The notes under the pieces: model-generated
The model's database searches: none
What the model saw: the letters and a program-made list of their open reading frames with translations, nothing else
Told to the model about the DNA's origin: nothing
Shown here: positions 1-6,720 of the stretch, piece by piece
Layout: every line of letters starts with the position of its first letter
How positions within the stretch are numbered: the first letter of the stretch is position 1
Translations under genes and position numbers: made by a program
Source of the DNA: Pyrinomonadaceae bacterium
GTDB taxonomy: Bacteria > Acidobacteriota > Blastocatellia > Pyrinomonadales > Pyrinomonadaceae
Assembly (NCBI GenBank): GCA_013812565.1
Contig: JACCTF010000163.1
Location: 1-12,286 of the forward strand
Reading direction: 5' to 3'
Length of the DNA: 12,286 nucleotides

Positions 1-14
1 GGTGGAGAGCGGTA

Positions 15-578
15 TTGGATGACTTAGACATCCTCCAAGCTTCTCAAAACCTGGCTGCTTTTTGCTACTCATATGGTAAAACTCGAAACCTTAAGTACCG
101 ATCTTCTATCCACTATAAAGCTATTAACACAAGCCACACAGATAGCAACAAACCTGGTTTGCAACCCGGACGACTTCTCGCGCTTGATCTCGGCGCGCGT
201 CGCGTGGGTCTCGCCGTCTCGGATGAGCTTCGCATCACAGTGCGTCCGCTGCCTGGTTTGCGTCGCACAAACTGGAAACAATTTGTTCGCGACGTGGCTG
301 AACTCTGCGAACGCTTCGACGCGCGCGGCCTGGTTGTAGGTTTGCCGCTCCGCCTCGATGGTTTTGAAGGTGATGCGGCCCGCGAGGCCAAGCGCGTTGC
401 GCACAACTTGGAGCTTTCTCTAGGCATCCCTATCTACCTACAGGATGAGCGGCTGACAACTCACGATGCTACACAAAATTTGCGCGCCGCGGGCGTCGCT
501 GAAAAACGCATTTCAGCGCAGGTCGATAGTGAAGCAGCGACTATCATCCTACGAGACTTTATCTTGTCTTCAATCTGA
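15..578 (+). CDS. ruvX: RuvX/YqgF-family RNase H-fold protein (putative Holliday junction resolvase / pre-16S rRNA nuclease)
   Basis: YqgF proteins are RNase H-fold nucleases linked to 16S rRNA 5'-end maturation and, by fold, to Holliday junction resolution. Visible motifs are LALDLGARRVGLAVSD (strand 1 with the first catalytic Asp), VVGLPLRLDG, the DERLTTHDA block and a C-terminal VDSEAATIIL segment with the last conserved Asp. The family is usually about 140 residues, and here the homologous part starts only near residue 50. The first 48 codons look non-conserved and AT-rich. The TTG at 15 has a good GGAG seven bases upstream. A second in-frame TTG at 159 would give a normal-length protein but has no clear Shine-Dalgarno. 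The frame is open to the left window edge, so an earlier start cannot be excluded. mltG follows after 55 bases on the same strand. Family assignment is secure; the start is not. Confidence 0.88.
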   Translation: MDDLDILQASQNLAAFCYSYGKTRNLKYRSSIHYKAINTSHTDSNKPGLQPGRLLALDLGARRVGLAVSDELRITVRPLPGLRRTNWKQFVRDVAELCERFDARGLVVGLPLRLDGFEGDAAREAKRVAHNLELSLGIPIYLQDERLTTHDATQNLRAAGVAEKRISAQVDSEAATIILRDFILSSI

Positions 579-583
579 GCGGT

Positions 584-604
584 AATTCACTATTCACATT
601 TCAC
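584..604 (+). repeat. Three 7-base repeats between ruvX and mltG
   Basis: Three consecutive heptamers AATTCAC, TATTCAC and ATTTCAC share the core TTCAC with a 7-base period. They fill the short ruvX-mltG gap. The period matches the longer heptamer arrays elsewhere in the window, but the word differs and no inverted partner was found. With only three copies this could be chance. Confidence 0.45.
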
Positions 605-633
605 TTTAATGATCTCCTCTCAAACATAAGAGC

Positions 634-1689
634 ATGAAACCTTTGCGAGTTATATCATTGCTTTTCGTCCTACTCCTTATAACTGGCTTTGGTATTGACT
701 TGTGGTTCCGCCATGAGTTTCACACTCCTTTTGCTCATAATCATGCAAGCCAGTACATAGAAGTTCCACGCGGCTCATCACCTGGTGAAATTGTTGAACG
801 GCTCGCGGCGACCGGTATCATCAAGCACGCCTGGCCGCTACGCATTTACATCAAGGCAAAAGGCGCTGACTCCCGCCTCAAAGCGGGCGAGTATCGTTTT
901 CCCTCTCCTATTTCGCCGCAGCAGGTGTTGCAAAAGTTGGAAGAAGGCCAGCAACGCTTGAACCGTTTCACCGTAATTGAGGGATGGACACGCTGGGATG
1001 TCGCGGCAGCGATGGCTCGCCTTCCTGAGTTTCAACTTCAAAGCGCTGATGAAGCGCTCCGCCTGATGGATGATGTGAACTTGATTACTGATCTTGATCC
1101 GCAGGCGACAAACTTGGAAGGCTATCTATACCCTGATACCTATACTTTTCCGCCCGACACTTCGGCGCGTGAAATGGTCACGATAATGGTGCGCCGCTTC
1201 CGTGAAGTTTGGAAGGAAAAGAGCGCGATTCAATCAAACGTCGCAAACAGACCCTTACGCGAAGTTGCGACCGTTGCGTCGTTAATTGAAACCGAAGCTA
1301 AATTGAAAGAAGAACGGCCCTTGGTCGCTTCCGTCATCTATAACCGCTTGCAGACGGGAATCCCGCTCGGAATCGATTCAACTGTGATCTATGCGGCGAA
1401 GCTTGCCGGCAAATGGAAGGCGGACGGCAAAGTTTACCAAAGCGATTTAGATCGCGCTTCACCATATAATACGCGTAAAGTTCACGGCTTGCCGCCCGGC
1501 CCCATCGCCTCTTTCGGCGCTCGCTCGCTTGAAGCGGCACTCAACCCTGCTACCACAGATTACCTCTACTACGTGCGTGATCCGGCGCGCGACGACGGCG
1601 CACACAATTTTTACAACAACGACATCGACTTTAACCGTGGCGTTCAAGCACTACGTGAATGGGAACGTAACAGGAATAGTAATGAGTGA
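634..1689 (+). CDS. mltG: Endolytic murein transglycosylase MltG
   Basis: MltG is an inner-membrane lytic transglycosylase that cuts nascent peptidoglycan strands and is thought to set glycan length. The 351-residue protein has a short cytoplasmic N-terminus, one membrane anchor at about residues 5-23, a LysM-like region (about 40-110) and a YceG catalytic domain to the end. Catalytic-domain signatures include LEGYLYPDTY, ASLIETEAK, VASVIYNRL, IDSTVIYA and HGLPPGPI. Glu219 in SLIE aligns with the catalytic Glu of E. coli MltG (SIVEKET). Length is normal for the family. The ATG has only a weak AAGAG upstream. It lies 55 bases after ruvX on the same strand and may be co-transcribed with it. Confidence 0.95.
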   Translation: MKPLRVISLLFVLLLITGFGIDLWFRHEFHTPFAHNHASQYIEVPRGSSPGEIVERLAATGIIKHAWPLRIYIKAKGADSRLKAGEYRFPSPISPQQVLQKLEEGQQRLNRFTVIEGWTRWDVAAAMARLPEFQLQSADEALRLMDDVNLITDLDPQATNLEGYLYPDTYTFPPDTSAREMVTIMVRRFREVWKEKSAIQSNVANRPLREVATVASLIETEAKLKEERPLVASVIYNRLQTGIPLGIDSTVIYAAKLAGKWKADGKVYQSDLDRASPYNTRKVHGLPPGPIASFGARSLEAALNPATTDYLYYVRDPARDDGAHNFYNNDIDFNRGVQALREWERNRNSNE

Positions 1690-1720
1690 TGTAAGAGTTT
1701 GGAGGTTGGGGTCGCTTGTA

Positions 1721-1749
1721 TCTGGTGTTTATTAACTCCGAACATCAGA
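1721..1749 (+). other. Hairpin after mltG
   Basis: TCTGGTGTT (1721-1729) pairs with AACATCAGA (1741-1749) over nine base pairs, one of them G-T, around an 11-base loop. It lies 31 bases after the mltG stop. No T-run follows, so a standard intrinsic terminator is unlikely; RNA stabilisation or chance are alternatives. Confidence 0.35.
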
Positions 1750-1776
1750 CTCCGCACCCTTAATGCGCTGAGTGTC

Positions 1777-1806
1777 TTGAACAAACAGTATGTGTTGCTT
1801 TATGCT
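1777..1806 (+). promoter_or_regulatory. Possible sigma-70-type promoter before the 1876 gene
   Basis: TTGAAC (1777-1782) and TATGCT (1801-1806) are separated by 18 bases and each matches four of six positions of the -35 and -10 consensus. Transcription would begin near 1812, about 60 bases before the next start codon. This is a motif match only, and such matches are frequent by chance. Confidence 0.22.
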
Positions 1807-1820
1807 CGCTGGTGGAAAGC

Positions 1821-1839
1821 AGGTGTCGACGTGGCACCT
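1821..1839 (+). terminator. GC-rich hairpin with T-rich tail (weak terminator or 5' leader hairpin)
   Basis: AGGTGTC (1821-1827) pairs with GGCACCT (1833-1839) over seven base pairs, including one T-G, around the loop GACGT. The sequence TATCTATTTATTTCTT follows. It could end transcription from mltG. If the candidate promoter upstream is real, it would instead lie in the 5' leader of the 1876 gene. The T-run is interrupted, so termination would be weak. Confidence 0.35.
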
Positions 1840-1875
1840 TATCTATTTATTTCTTGAAGACGAAAGAACCAGCCG

Positions 1876-2511
1876 ATGAAGATAACGCTTACCTTTTTGA
1901 TGCTCCTTGTTGCAACAACAACGAACGTCTATGCGCAAGGCAAAGGTGTCGATGATCAGAACAATCGGATACGCGATGCCGGCCGCGACCGAACGCCCGG
2001 CACCAACGGCACGAAGCAAGATACAGGCACCGGCCGCGGTATCAATTTCGGTAAAGGTCGCACCGCGACTGTGCCTATAATTCCCAATCCGTACCGCTTC
2101 ACGGCTCGGCGTGACGCCATCATAGAAGCGGCTCAAGAGGTGATGCGTGATCGTAAGATGATTCTTGATACAGCCGCCTCCAAGCCGGACGAGGGCATCT
2201 TTATCAGTCAGCCTTACACTTTCAGCCGGGGCGCAGTGATCACAGAAACAGAGATGAACCGATATGCACAAATCCTTGCCCAGAGCGCACGTAATTGGAC
2301 GCGCGGACGCTACACCATGATTATTGAGGTGCAACCGATAGACGGCGTTAACACAAACGTTTCGGTGAACGCCCGTGTAGAAGGGCGCATAGATAGTGTG
2401 ATAAGTGCTGACTGGCTCACCCTCCAAAGCAGTGGCACGGCCGAACAAGAGTTCTTGGGCGCGCTTATCGAGAAGATTACCGGCGAGTCACCTTTACTGC
2501 GACCACGATAG
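1876..2511 (+). CDS. Secreted protein of unknown function
   Basis: I do not recognise a family. The 211-residue product starts with a typical Sec signal peptide: Lys2, a hydrophobic core at about residues 3-16, and probable cleavage after VYA near residue 20. A Gly/Arg/Asp-rich low-complexity linker follows (about 21-60). A compact domain then fills about 70-205, with the segments QPYTFSRGAVITETEMNRYA, RYTMIIEVQPIDG and TAEQEFLGALIEKITGE. The alternating strands followed by a C-terminal helix suggest a small alpha/beta domain of the kind found in periplasmic and lipoprotein-associated proteins, but that is only a shape impression. There is no lipobox. The ATG is preceded by a weak purine stretch (GAAGACGAAAG). 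It is on the same strand as mltG and the next gene, with 42 bases between it and the annotated start of that gene. Confidence 0.75.
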   Translation: MKITLTFLMLLVATTTNVYAQGKGVDDQNNRIRDAGRDRTPGTNGTKQDTGTGRGINFGKGRTATVPIIPNPYRFTARRDAIIEAAQEVMRDRKMILDTAASKPDEGIFISQPYTFSRGAVITETEMNRYAQILAQSARNWTRGRYTMIIEVQPIDGVNTNVSVNARVEGRIDSVISADWLTLQSSGTAEQEFLGALIEKITGESPLLRPR

Positions 2512-2553
2512 TTTACAGTTCAAGTAAATCTTTAAGGATTCTGATCTGCCTCA

Positions 2554-3240
2554 GTGCGCTCTCAAGCGCTATTTTTTGCCTGGCTTTTATCATGCACCAT
2601 ATTGAACCCGGCGATTTTGAGCATTTCCAATTCAAACGATCTTCAAAAAGCGGTGAACAATAGATTGAGAAAGCTGCCTTCGCTTGCTCAAGCCACGGCA
2701 ATTATCTGCGCGGTTGTTGCGACCTTCGGATTGTTTGCCGGCTACCTGATGTTGCAAAAGCGAAACTCCGTTCAGTTTGCTTCCCCGCACAGAGACGTTG
2801 CGAGCGCTCCTGCTTTGCCGCAAGCGCAGATCTCTGAAGATGAGGCGATGCTTCGCGGAACGAACGCGATCATCGGCGGCGCAGTCCGTAATATCTCGAC
2901 GGAAAAGCTACAAGGTTTGTCGATTGAGATTGAGCTGATGCGCCGCGATGGTACAGCCACCGAGAGTCGCACATTGGAAGTTTCGCCGGGGGATCTTGCG
3001 CCCGGCGAGACGGGCCGTTATTCGCTTTCACTTCCAACTCGTCAATGGATTGGAGCGCGCGTCACCACTTTGCAAAGCAGTGTTCGTGAGGCAGCAGTCG
3101 CCTTCAAGTCAACACCCGGTGCACGCCGCCCGCCCGAGCGCGTGCCGCAAGGCCAGCCCACAGTCACTAAGGCTCCACGCACTGCACCGAGAGGCGAGGA
3201 ATTCATTAACACGCCTGATAATCCAACGACAATTCGTTAG
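2554..3240 (+). CDS. Membrane-anchored protein with FxLYD-like domain
   Basis: The product probably sits in the inner membrane with an extracytoplasmic domain. A clear transmembrane segment lies at about residues 48-67 (AIICAVVATFGLFAGYLML). It is followed by a linker and, at about 105-165, a beta-rich domain with GGAVRNISTEKLQGLSIEIE and later DLAPGETGRYSLSL. That layout matches FxLYD/DUF3426-type domains found in many envelope proteins of unknown role. The C-terminal 50 residues are rich in Pro, Arg and Thr and look disordered. The start is uncertain. The GTG at 2554 gives a second hydrophobic segment but has no well-spaced Shine-Dalgarno. A TTG at 2665 has GGTGA eight bases upstream and would give a simple single-anchor protein beginning with positive charges. 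The domain call is by pattern only. Confidence 0.68.
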   Translation: MRSQALFFAWLLSCTILNPAILSISNSNDLQKAVNNRLRKLPSLAQATAIICAVVATFGLFAGYLMLQKRNSVQFASPHRDVASAPALPQAQISEDEAMLRGTNAIIGGAVRNISTEKLQGLSIEIELMRRDGTATESRTLEVSPGDLAPGETGRYSLSLPTRQWIGARVTTLQSSVREAAVAFKSTPGARRPPERVPQGQPTVTKAPRTAPRGEEFINTPDNPTTIR

Positions 3241-3429
3241 ATAAGTCTTAGAGGAAATCTTCATCTAAAGTATTACTTAAGTAGTCGGCGCGTCGACACT
3301 GGTGGAGTGGTTTATTAACCTGTCTACTCTAAATCCTTGAAAGCAAAATTCTTAAGCTTGTAATCATCCGGTCCCATGATCTTGCTGTTGGATTTATAAG
3401 CAGATTGCTTCCCTCGCAAACAATACCCT

Positions 3430-3446
3430 TTAAAGTTGCACTTTAA
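3430..3446. other. Short AT-rich hairpin
   Basis: TTAAAGT and ACTTTAA form a perfect seven-base-pair stem around the loop TGC. It lies about 190 bases after the upstream stop codon and has no adjacent T-run. It could be an operator-like palindrome or chance in an AT-rich stretch. Confidence 0.3.
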
Positions 3447-3474
3447 GATATTCATACTCAAGCGGTCAGACCAC

Positions 3475-3578
3475 TAGAGCGGAATGCGAATGAGTTTACC
3501 TGGGAGCGCAGGCATCCTTACCTGCATGAGCGCCGTTGGGCACGGACGTTTTGGTAAACCCAAACTAAATTCGCTCTA
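3475..3578. mobile_element. MITE-like palindromic element, about 104 bp
   Basis: Two 26-base arms, 3475-3500 and 3553-3578, are inverted copies matching at 19 of 26 positions. The outer seven bases (TAGAGCG / CGCTCTA) and the inner seven (GTTTACC / GGTAAAC) match exactly. Both ends carry a TA dinucleotide, as expected if a TA target was duplicated by an IS630/mariner-like transposase. The centre holds a smaller hairpin, GCAGG (3508-3512) with CCTGC (3521-3525). A further inverted pair, GGTCAG (3464-3469) and CTGACC (3591-3596), lies just outside. There is no coding capacity, so any movement would need a transposase from elsewhere. An immobile REP/BIME-type repeat is the main alternative. Confidence 0.5.
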
Positions 3579-3897
3579 ACTGTTTATCTCCTGACCAGTT
3601 AGTTTGTAATCGTTGCAGAGGAACTGCCATTCTGAATATCAGCGCTAATCAAGGCTCGTCTTCAGATTAAGGTACAACTATCAGTTCTCTTATCTCGTCA
3701 CAGTGATGTCCTCCGTAAGAGTTGCCGAGTGCGAAGCATGGCTTTAGCCAAGCAAGATCGCGCCTTGATCTGAGAACTTTGTATGGTGAAACTCTAAACC
3801 GTTACGTATTCCCCTCCCGGCTTGATGTTCGCGTTTCGGTTTGGCTAAACTTTCGTAAACTACAGACGGTCTTCTACACTGGGGTGCTTGGGCCAAA

Positions 3898-4455
3898 ATG
3901 TTCATTCGGTTAATTCTGTTCACGTTCTTGCTTACCGCTTTCTCATGCATTGCGCATGCTCAATCCACTACGCGCGGGAGATCAACAGTCTTTGATGAGG
4001 CTCCGGTAAACTCATCTTCTAAACGTGAGGACTCATCACCACCAATGGGATCCCCCGAAGCAGAGATGATAGCCAGACGCGGAGTTGCGGCCGAAGAAGC
4101 AGCACACAAAGAGCATACCAATCGAGCCCGCGAAGCTGCACAACTCGGAGCCGAACTGCTCTCCGCCTTTGAGAGCAACAAAGCATTCGACCGCGCCGAT
4201 CTTAAAAAGCTGGAACGTCTGGAAAAGCTGACGCGCCGCATTCGAAGCAGAGCCGGAGGCTCTGACGATGGCGTTAGCCAGGGAAACGCTCCGACAGATC
4301 TCGGCGCCTCGCTCATGCGCCTGGCCGAACTTTCCGATGAACTCCGTAAAGCAGTCGAGAAGACATCACGCCAAGTTGTTTCGGCGGGTATCATCGAGCG
4401 TACTAATGAACTGGTTGAACTGATCAACCAAATCCGCAGCATAGCTCAGCGATGA
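3898..4455 (+). CDS. Exported, mainly helical protein of unknown function
   Basis: No family is recognised. The 185-residue product begins with a signal peptide (Arg4, hydrophobic core at about 5-18, probable cleavage after AHA near residue 21). The Cys at residue 17 is not in a good lipobox. The mature part starts with a Ser/Arg/Asp-rich linker. Three charged helical stretches follow at about 55-100, 97-118 (KKLERLEKLTRRIRSRAGG) and 135-185, with heptad-like Leu spacing that suggests a coiled coil or helical bundle. No Shine-Dalgarno is visible before the ATG. The stop overlaps the next start (ATGA at 4452-4455), so translation is probably coupled to the VWA protein and the two may work together; that link is inferred. 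Confidence 0.75.
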   Translation: MFIRLILFTFLLTAFSCIAHAQSTTRGRSTVFDEAPVNSSSKREDSSPPMGSPEAEMIARRGVAAEEAAHKEHTNRAREAAQLGAELLSAFESNKAFDRADLKKLERLEKLTRRIRSRAGGSDDGVSQGNAPTDLGASLMRLAELSDELRKAVEKTSRQVVSAGIIERTNELVELINQIRSIAQR

Positions 4456-5402
4456 GGGGATGGATGAAATTTCATAGGCGGCTTGACAGCATGGTGTGCC
4501 TTCGAGGACTTGCCTTCTTTTTCGCCGGAACGTTATTCCTCATGCCGTCACTAGCCGCCCGCGCGCAACAAAACCAAGACGAGGAGGTTGAGCGCGTTGA
4601 CGCCGACCTCGTTGTCTTAAACGTCACGGTGACGAATGAGCGCGGCGACTACGTCCATAATCTTAAACGCTCTGACTTCCACATCTTCGAAGACAACCGC
4701 GAACAAGCGATCTCCTTTTTCGGCGTTCAAGAGACGCCGTTCGCCGCAGCTCTCCTGCTTGACACCTCCGGCAGCATGGAGAATCGTCTATCGCTCGCCC
4801 GCTCGGCGGCGATACGATTTCTTGATGGTTTACGTCCCGACGATGCGGCGGCCGTCTACCGCTTTGATACGGAGATCGAGCAACTGCAGGAGTTCTCACC
4901 GAGTCGCGATCTTGCGCCGCTTGCCTATGGCACACGCGCCGACGGCTGGACGGCGCTCAATGACGCCATCATACGCGCCGCCGGTGATCTCGCCCAACGC
5001 CCTGAAAAGCGCCGCGCGATTGTAGTTCTCTCCGACGGCGCTGACACAAAGAGCCGCGCCTCGGCAGACAAAGCGCTGGTAAGTGCCCTTAGTGCTCAAG
5101 CTCTTATCTACACGGTAGATATGACTCCGCCGGAAGCATCAATGCAGAACCGGCAGGCCGCAGCGGCCGCGCTGCGAAATTTTGCGAGTAAATCCGGCGG
5201 ACGCTTCATCGCATCCGCTGGCGGGCAAGCCTTGCGCGACGCTTTTTCCGGGGTTGTGGAAGAACTCAGTAACCAATACACCATCGCTTACCGTCCGACG
5301 AACCGCGCCCGCGATGGACGCTTGCGCACCATCGACGTCAAACTCACGCATCCCAACGCAGTTGTCCGCACACGCAAAGGCTACCGCGCGCCAAAAGGTT
5401 GA
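4452..5402 (+). CDS. Secreted VWA-domain protein (VWFA-related acidobacterial type)
   Basis: The 316-residue protein has an N-terminal signal peptide (cleavage probably after the ARA near residue 38) and then a beta-rich segment at about 48-95. The stretch VVLNVTVTNERGDYVHNL with SDFHIFEDN is characteristic of the VWFA-related domain known from Acidobacteria. The VWA domain runs from about 98 to 280 and keeps the full metal-binding MIDAS set: Asp104, Ser106 and Ser108 in DTSGSM, Thr167 in DGWTALNDA and Asp195 in VVLSDGAD. The C-terminus (TIAYRPTNRARDGRLRTIDV) is a beta segment typical of the family. Its role is unknown; VWA domains usually bind a protein partner through a divalent metal. The first ATG overlaps the upstream stop. 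The ATG at 4464 has GAGGGG four bases upstream and is an alternative start. Confidence 0.9.
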   Translation: MRGWMKFHRRLDSMVCLRGLAFFFAGTLFLMPSLAARAQQNQDEEVERVDADLVVLNVTVTNERGDYVHNLKRSDFHIFEDNREQAISFFGVQETPFAAALLLDTSGSMENRLSLARSAAIRFLDGLRPDDAAAVYRFDTEIEQLQEFSPSRDLAPLAYGTRADGWTALNDAIIRAAGDLAQRPEKRRAIVVLSDGADTKSRASADKALVSALSAQALIYTVDMTPPEASMQNRQAAAAALRNFASKSGGRFIASAGGQALRDAFSGVVEELSNQYTIAYRPTNRARDGRLRTIDVKLTHPNAVVRTRKGYRAPKG

Positions 5403-5424
5403 ATGAAGCGACTGTGGACAGCGT

Positions 5425-5475
5425 GCTTCTCATTCCATATACAGTTGGAGAAGCCATCGCTCGGCAGAGCGGTGG
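5425..5475. terminator. Two adjacent hairpins between convergent genes (candidate bidirectional terminator)
   Basis: GCTTCTC (5425-5431) pairs with GAGAAGC (5448-5454) in a perfect seven-base stem with a 16-base loop. CCATCGCTC (5454-5462) pairs with GAGCGGTGG (5467-5475) in a nine-base stem with one T-G pair and the loop GGCA. The stems share base 5454. They occupy the gap between the VWA gene and the convergent ddl gene. Neither strand shows a proper T-run, so intrinsic termination is not certain; they could also block 3' exonucleases. Confidence 0.42.
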
Positions 5476-5506
5476 AAAACGCACACATCAGCGCTAAGCC
5501 TCAACT

Positions 5507-6652
5507 CTACATTGTGATGCTTGTTTCGTTGCGCGATTTATCTTGATAACGTTCAATGGCGAGATTGATGAGGCGTTCGACGAGTTGTGGAAACTGGACA
5601 CCCGATGCAGCCCACATCTTCGGATAGCCGGATATTTCGGTGAAGCCGGGCAGCGTGTTCAGTTCGTTGATGAGAAGTTCGCCGGTGTCGCGTCGCAAGA
5701 AGAAATCGACGCGCGCCAGCCCTGCGCCATCAACTGTTTGAAAAGCTTGTACGGCTATTCGCTGGACGCGCGTTGTAAGCTGTTTTGAAATCGGTGCTGG
5801 AACCACAAATTCGACGCGTCCCGTGTTGGCGTACTTCTCCGTGTAGTCGAGAAACTTCGCGTGCTCGTCGTGCACAACATACTCGCCCGGCAAACTCGCT
5901 TGTGGTTCGTCATTACCGAGCACCGCGCATTCTATTTCGCGCGCGTCCAATCCTTCTTCGATAATGATCTTGCGATCATAACGCGCCGCGAGTTCTATCG
6001 CCTTCTCAAGCGATAGGCGATCCGCCGCACGCGAGATACCGACGGACGAACCAAGATTGGCCGGTTTGACAAAGCACGGAAAGCCGATCTCGCGCGTGAC
6101 ACGGCGTAGCGTTTTCGCTTTGTCCGCTTCCCAATCGGTGCGCAGAAACCACAGGTAGCGGCAAACGGGAAGTCCCGCGTCGCGAAACAAAGTTTTCATC
6201 ACCACTTTGTCCATCCCGCAGGCGGAGGCGAGCACCCCGCAACCGACGTAAGGTACTCCCGCCATCTCCAGCAAACCTTGAATCGTTCCGTCCTCGCCGT
6301 AGGTTCCATGGAGCACCGGGAAGACCACGTCAAGCGGCAGCGCCGTTGCTCTTTCGCCGTTGACCCCATCGAGGTCATGCAGCCCCCGCCTGGATGGATC
6401 GCCGATGATCGCAACGCTTTCGCCCGAACCCGCAAGAGTCTCTTTCGTGATCGAGCGCGTCGCCCCCGCAGGCAGCAGACGCGCCGCCTCCGCAGGCCCC
6501 AGCCACCGCCCCTCTTTTGTAATCGCTATCGGCACCACGTCGTACTTCCGCTGATCCAGTGCTTCGACAACCGCGCGCCCCGACCGTAGTGACACTTCAT
6601 GCTCGCCCGAGCGTCCGCCAAAAATCACGCCGACCCGAAGTTTCTTGGTCAT
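5507..6652 (-). CDS. ddl: D-alanine--D-alanine ligase
   Basis: This cytoplasmic ATP-grasp enzyme joins two D-alanines into the dipeptide used for peptidoglycan precursors. The N-terminal motif VGVIFGGRSGEHEVSL holds the conserved Glu19 of HEVS. The central ATP-grasp part includes GFPCFVKPANLGSSVGI, and the C-terminal metal-binding part reads ARVDFF and INELNTLPGFT. The omega-loop stretch FLDYTEKY ends in Lys273-Tyr274, matching the KY of D-Ala-D-Ala ligases rather than the His-bearing loop of VanA-type D-Ala-D-Lac ligases. The length of 381 residues is close to that of DdlA. The open frame extends to a TTG at 6679, but those nine codons lie mostly in a heptamer repeat; ATG 6652 is therefore preferred. 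No clear Shine-Dalgarno is seen. The gene converges on the VWA gene and follows arginase on the - strand. Confidence 0.95.
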   Translation of the reverse strand: MTKKLRVGVIFGGRSGEHEVSLRSGRAVVEALDQRKYDVVPIAITKEGRWLGPAEAARLLPAGATRSITKETLAGSGESVAIIGDPSRRGLHDLDGVNGERATALPLDVVFPVLHGTYGEDGTIQGLLEMAGVPYVGCGVLASACGMDKVVMKTLFRDAGLPVCRYLWFLRTDWEADKAKTLRRVTREIGFPCFVKPANLGSSVGISRAADRLSLEKAIELAARYDRKIIIEEGLDAREIECAVLGNDEPQASLPGEYVVHDEHAKFLDYTEKYANTGRVEFVVPAPISKQLTTRVQRIAVQAFQTVDGAGLARVDFFLRRDTGELLINELNTLPGFTEISGYPKMWAASGVQFPQLVERLINLAIERYQDKSRNETSITM

Positions 6653-6665
6653 AAATAAGTCCAAA

Positions 6666-6720
6666 GGTTCAAGGTTCAAGGTTCAAGGTTCAATGCCGAA
6701 TCAGACTTTGAACCTTGAAC
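6666..6720. repeat. Heptamer-built inverted repeat between arginase and ddl
   Basis: Four tandem copies of GGTTCAA fill 6666-6693. After a 14-base spacer, 6708-6720 carries the inverted complement TTGAACCTTGAAC. It pairs perfectly with 6681-6693 over 13 bases and leaves two heptamers unpaired, so slipped pairings are possible. The element touches the arginase stop codon on one side and ends 13 bases before the ddl ATG on the other. It is related to the element at 7723-7799. Confidence 0.88.

Larger units (their letters stand above)
3241..3897. other. 657-base intergenic region without a convincing gene
   Basis: This AT-richer stretch separates the FxLYD-like gene from the 3898 gene. It contains a small hairpin (3430-3446), the MITE-like palindrome (3475-3578) and a 19-base motif near 3782 that also occurs at 72-90. 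A 63-codon open frame at 3722-3913 overlaps the signal peptide start of the next gene and shows no protein-like pattern. No tRNA or known riboswitch architecture was recognised. Confidence 0.7.

Noticed and set aside
73..339. 88-codon frame starting with an ATG inside the ruvX region
   Set aside because: It runs in a different frame from the clear YqgF motifs, and its translation has no family pattern, so it is a shadow frame.
3590..3780. tRNA or small RNA gene in the long gap
   Set aside because: No cloverleaf, T-loop sequence or convincing promoter-terminator pair could be found by eye.
3722..3913. 63-codon + strand open frame in the long gap
   Set aside because: It has no recognisable motif or ribosome binding site and overlaps the start of the 3898 signal peptide gene in another frame.
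5507..6652. Ddl as a VanA-type D-Ala-D-Lac resistance ligase
   Set aside because: The omega loop has Lys273-Tyr274 rather than the His-bearing loop of VanA-type enzymes, and no vanH- or vanX-like neighbours are present.
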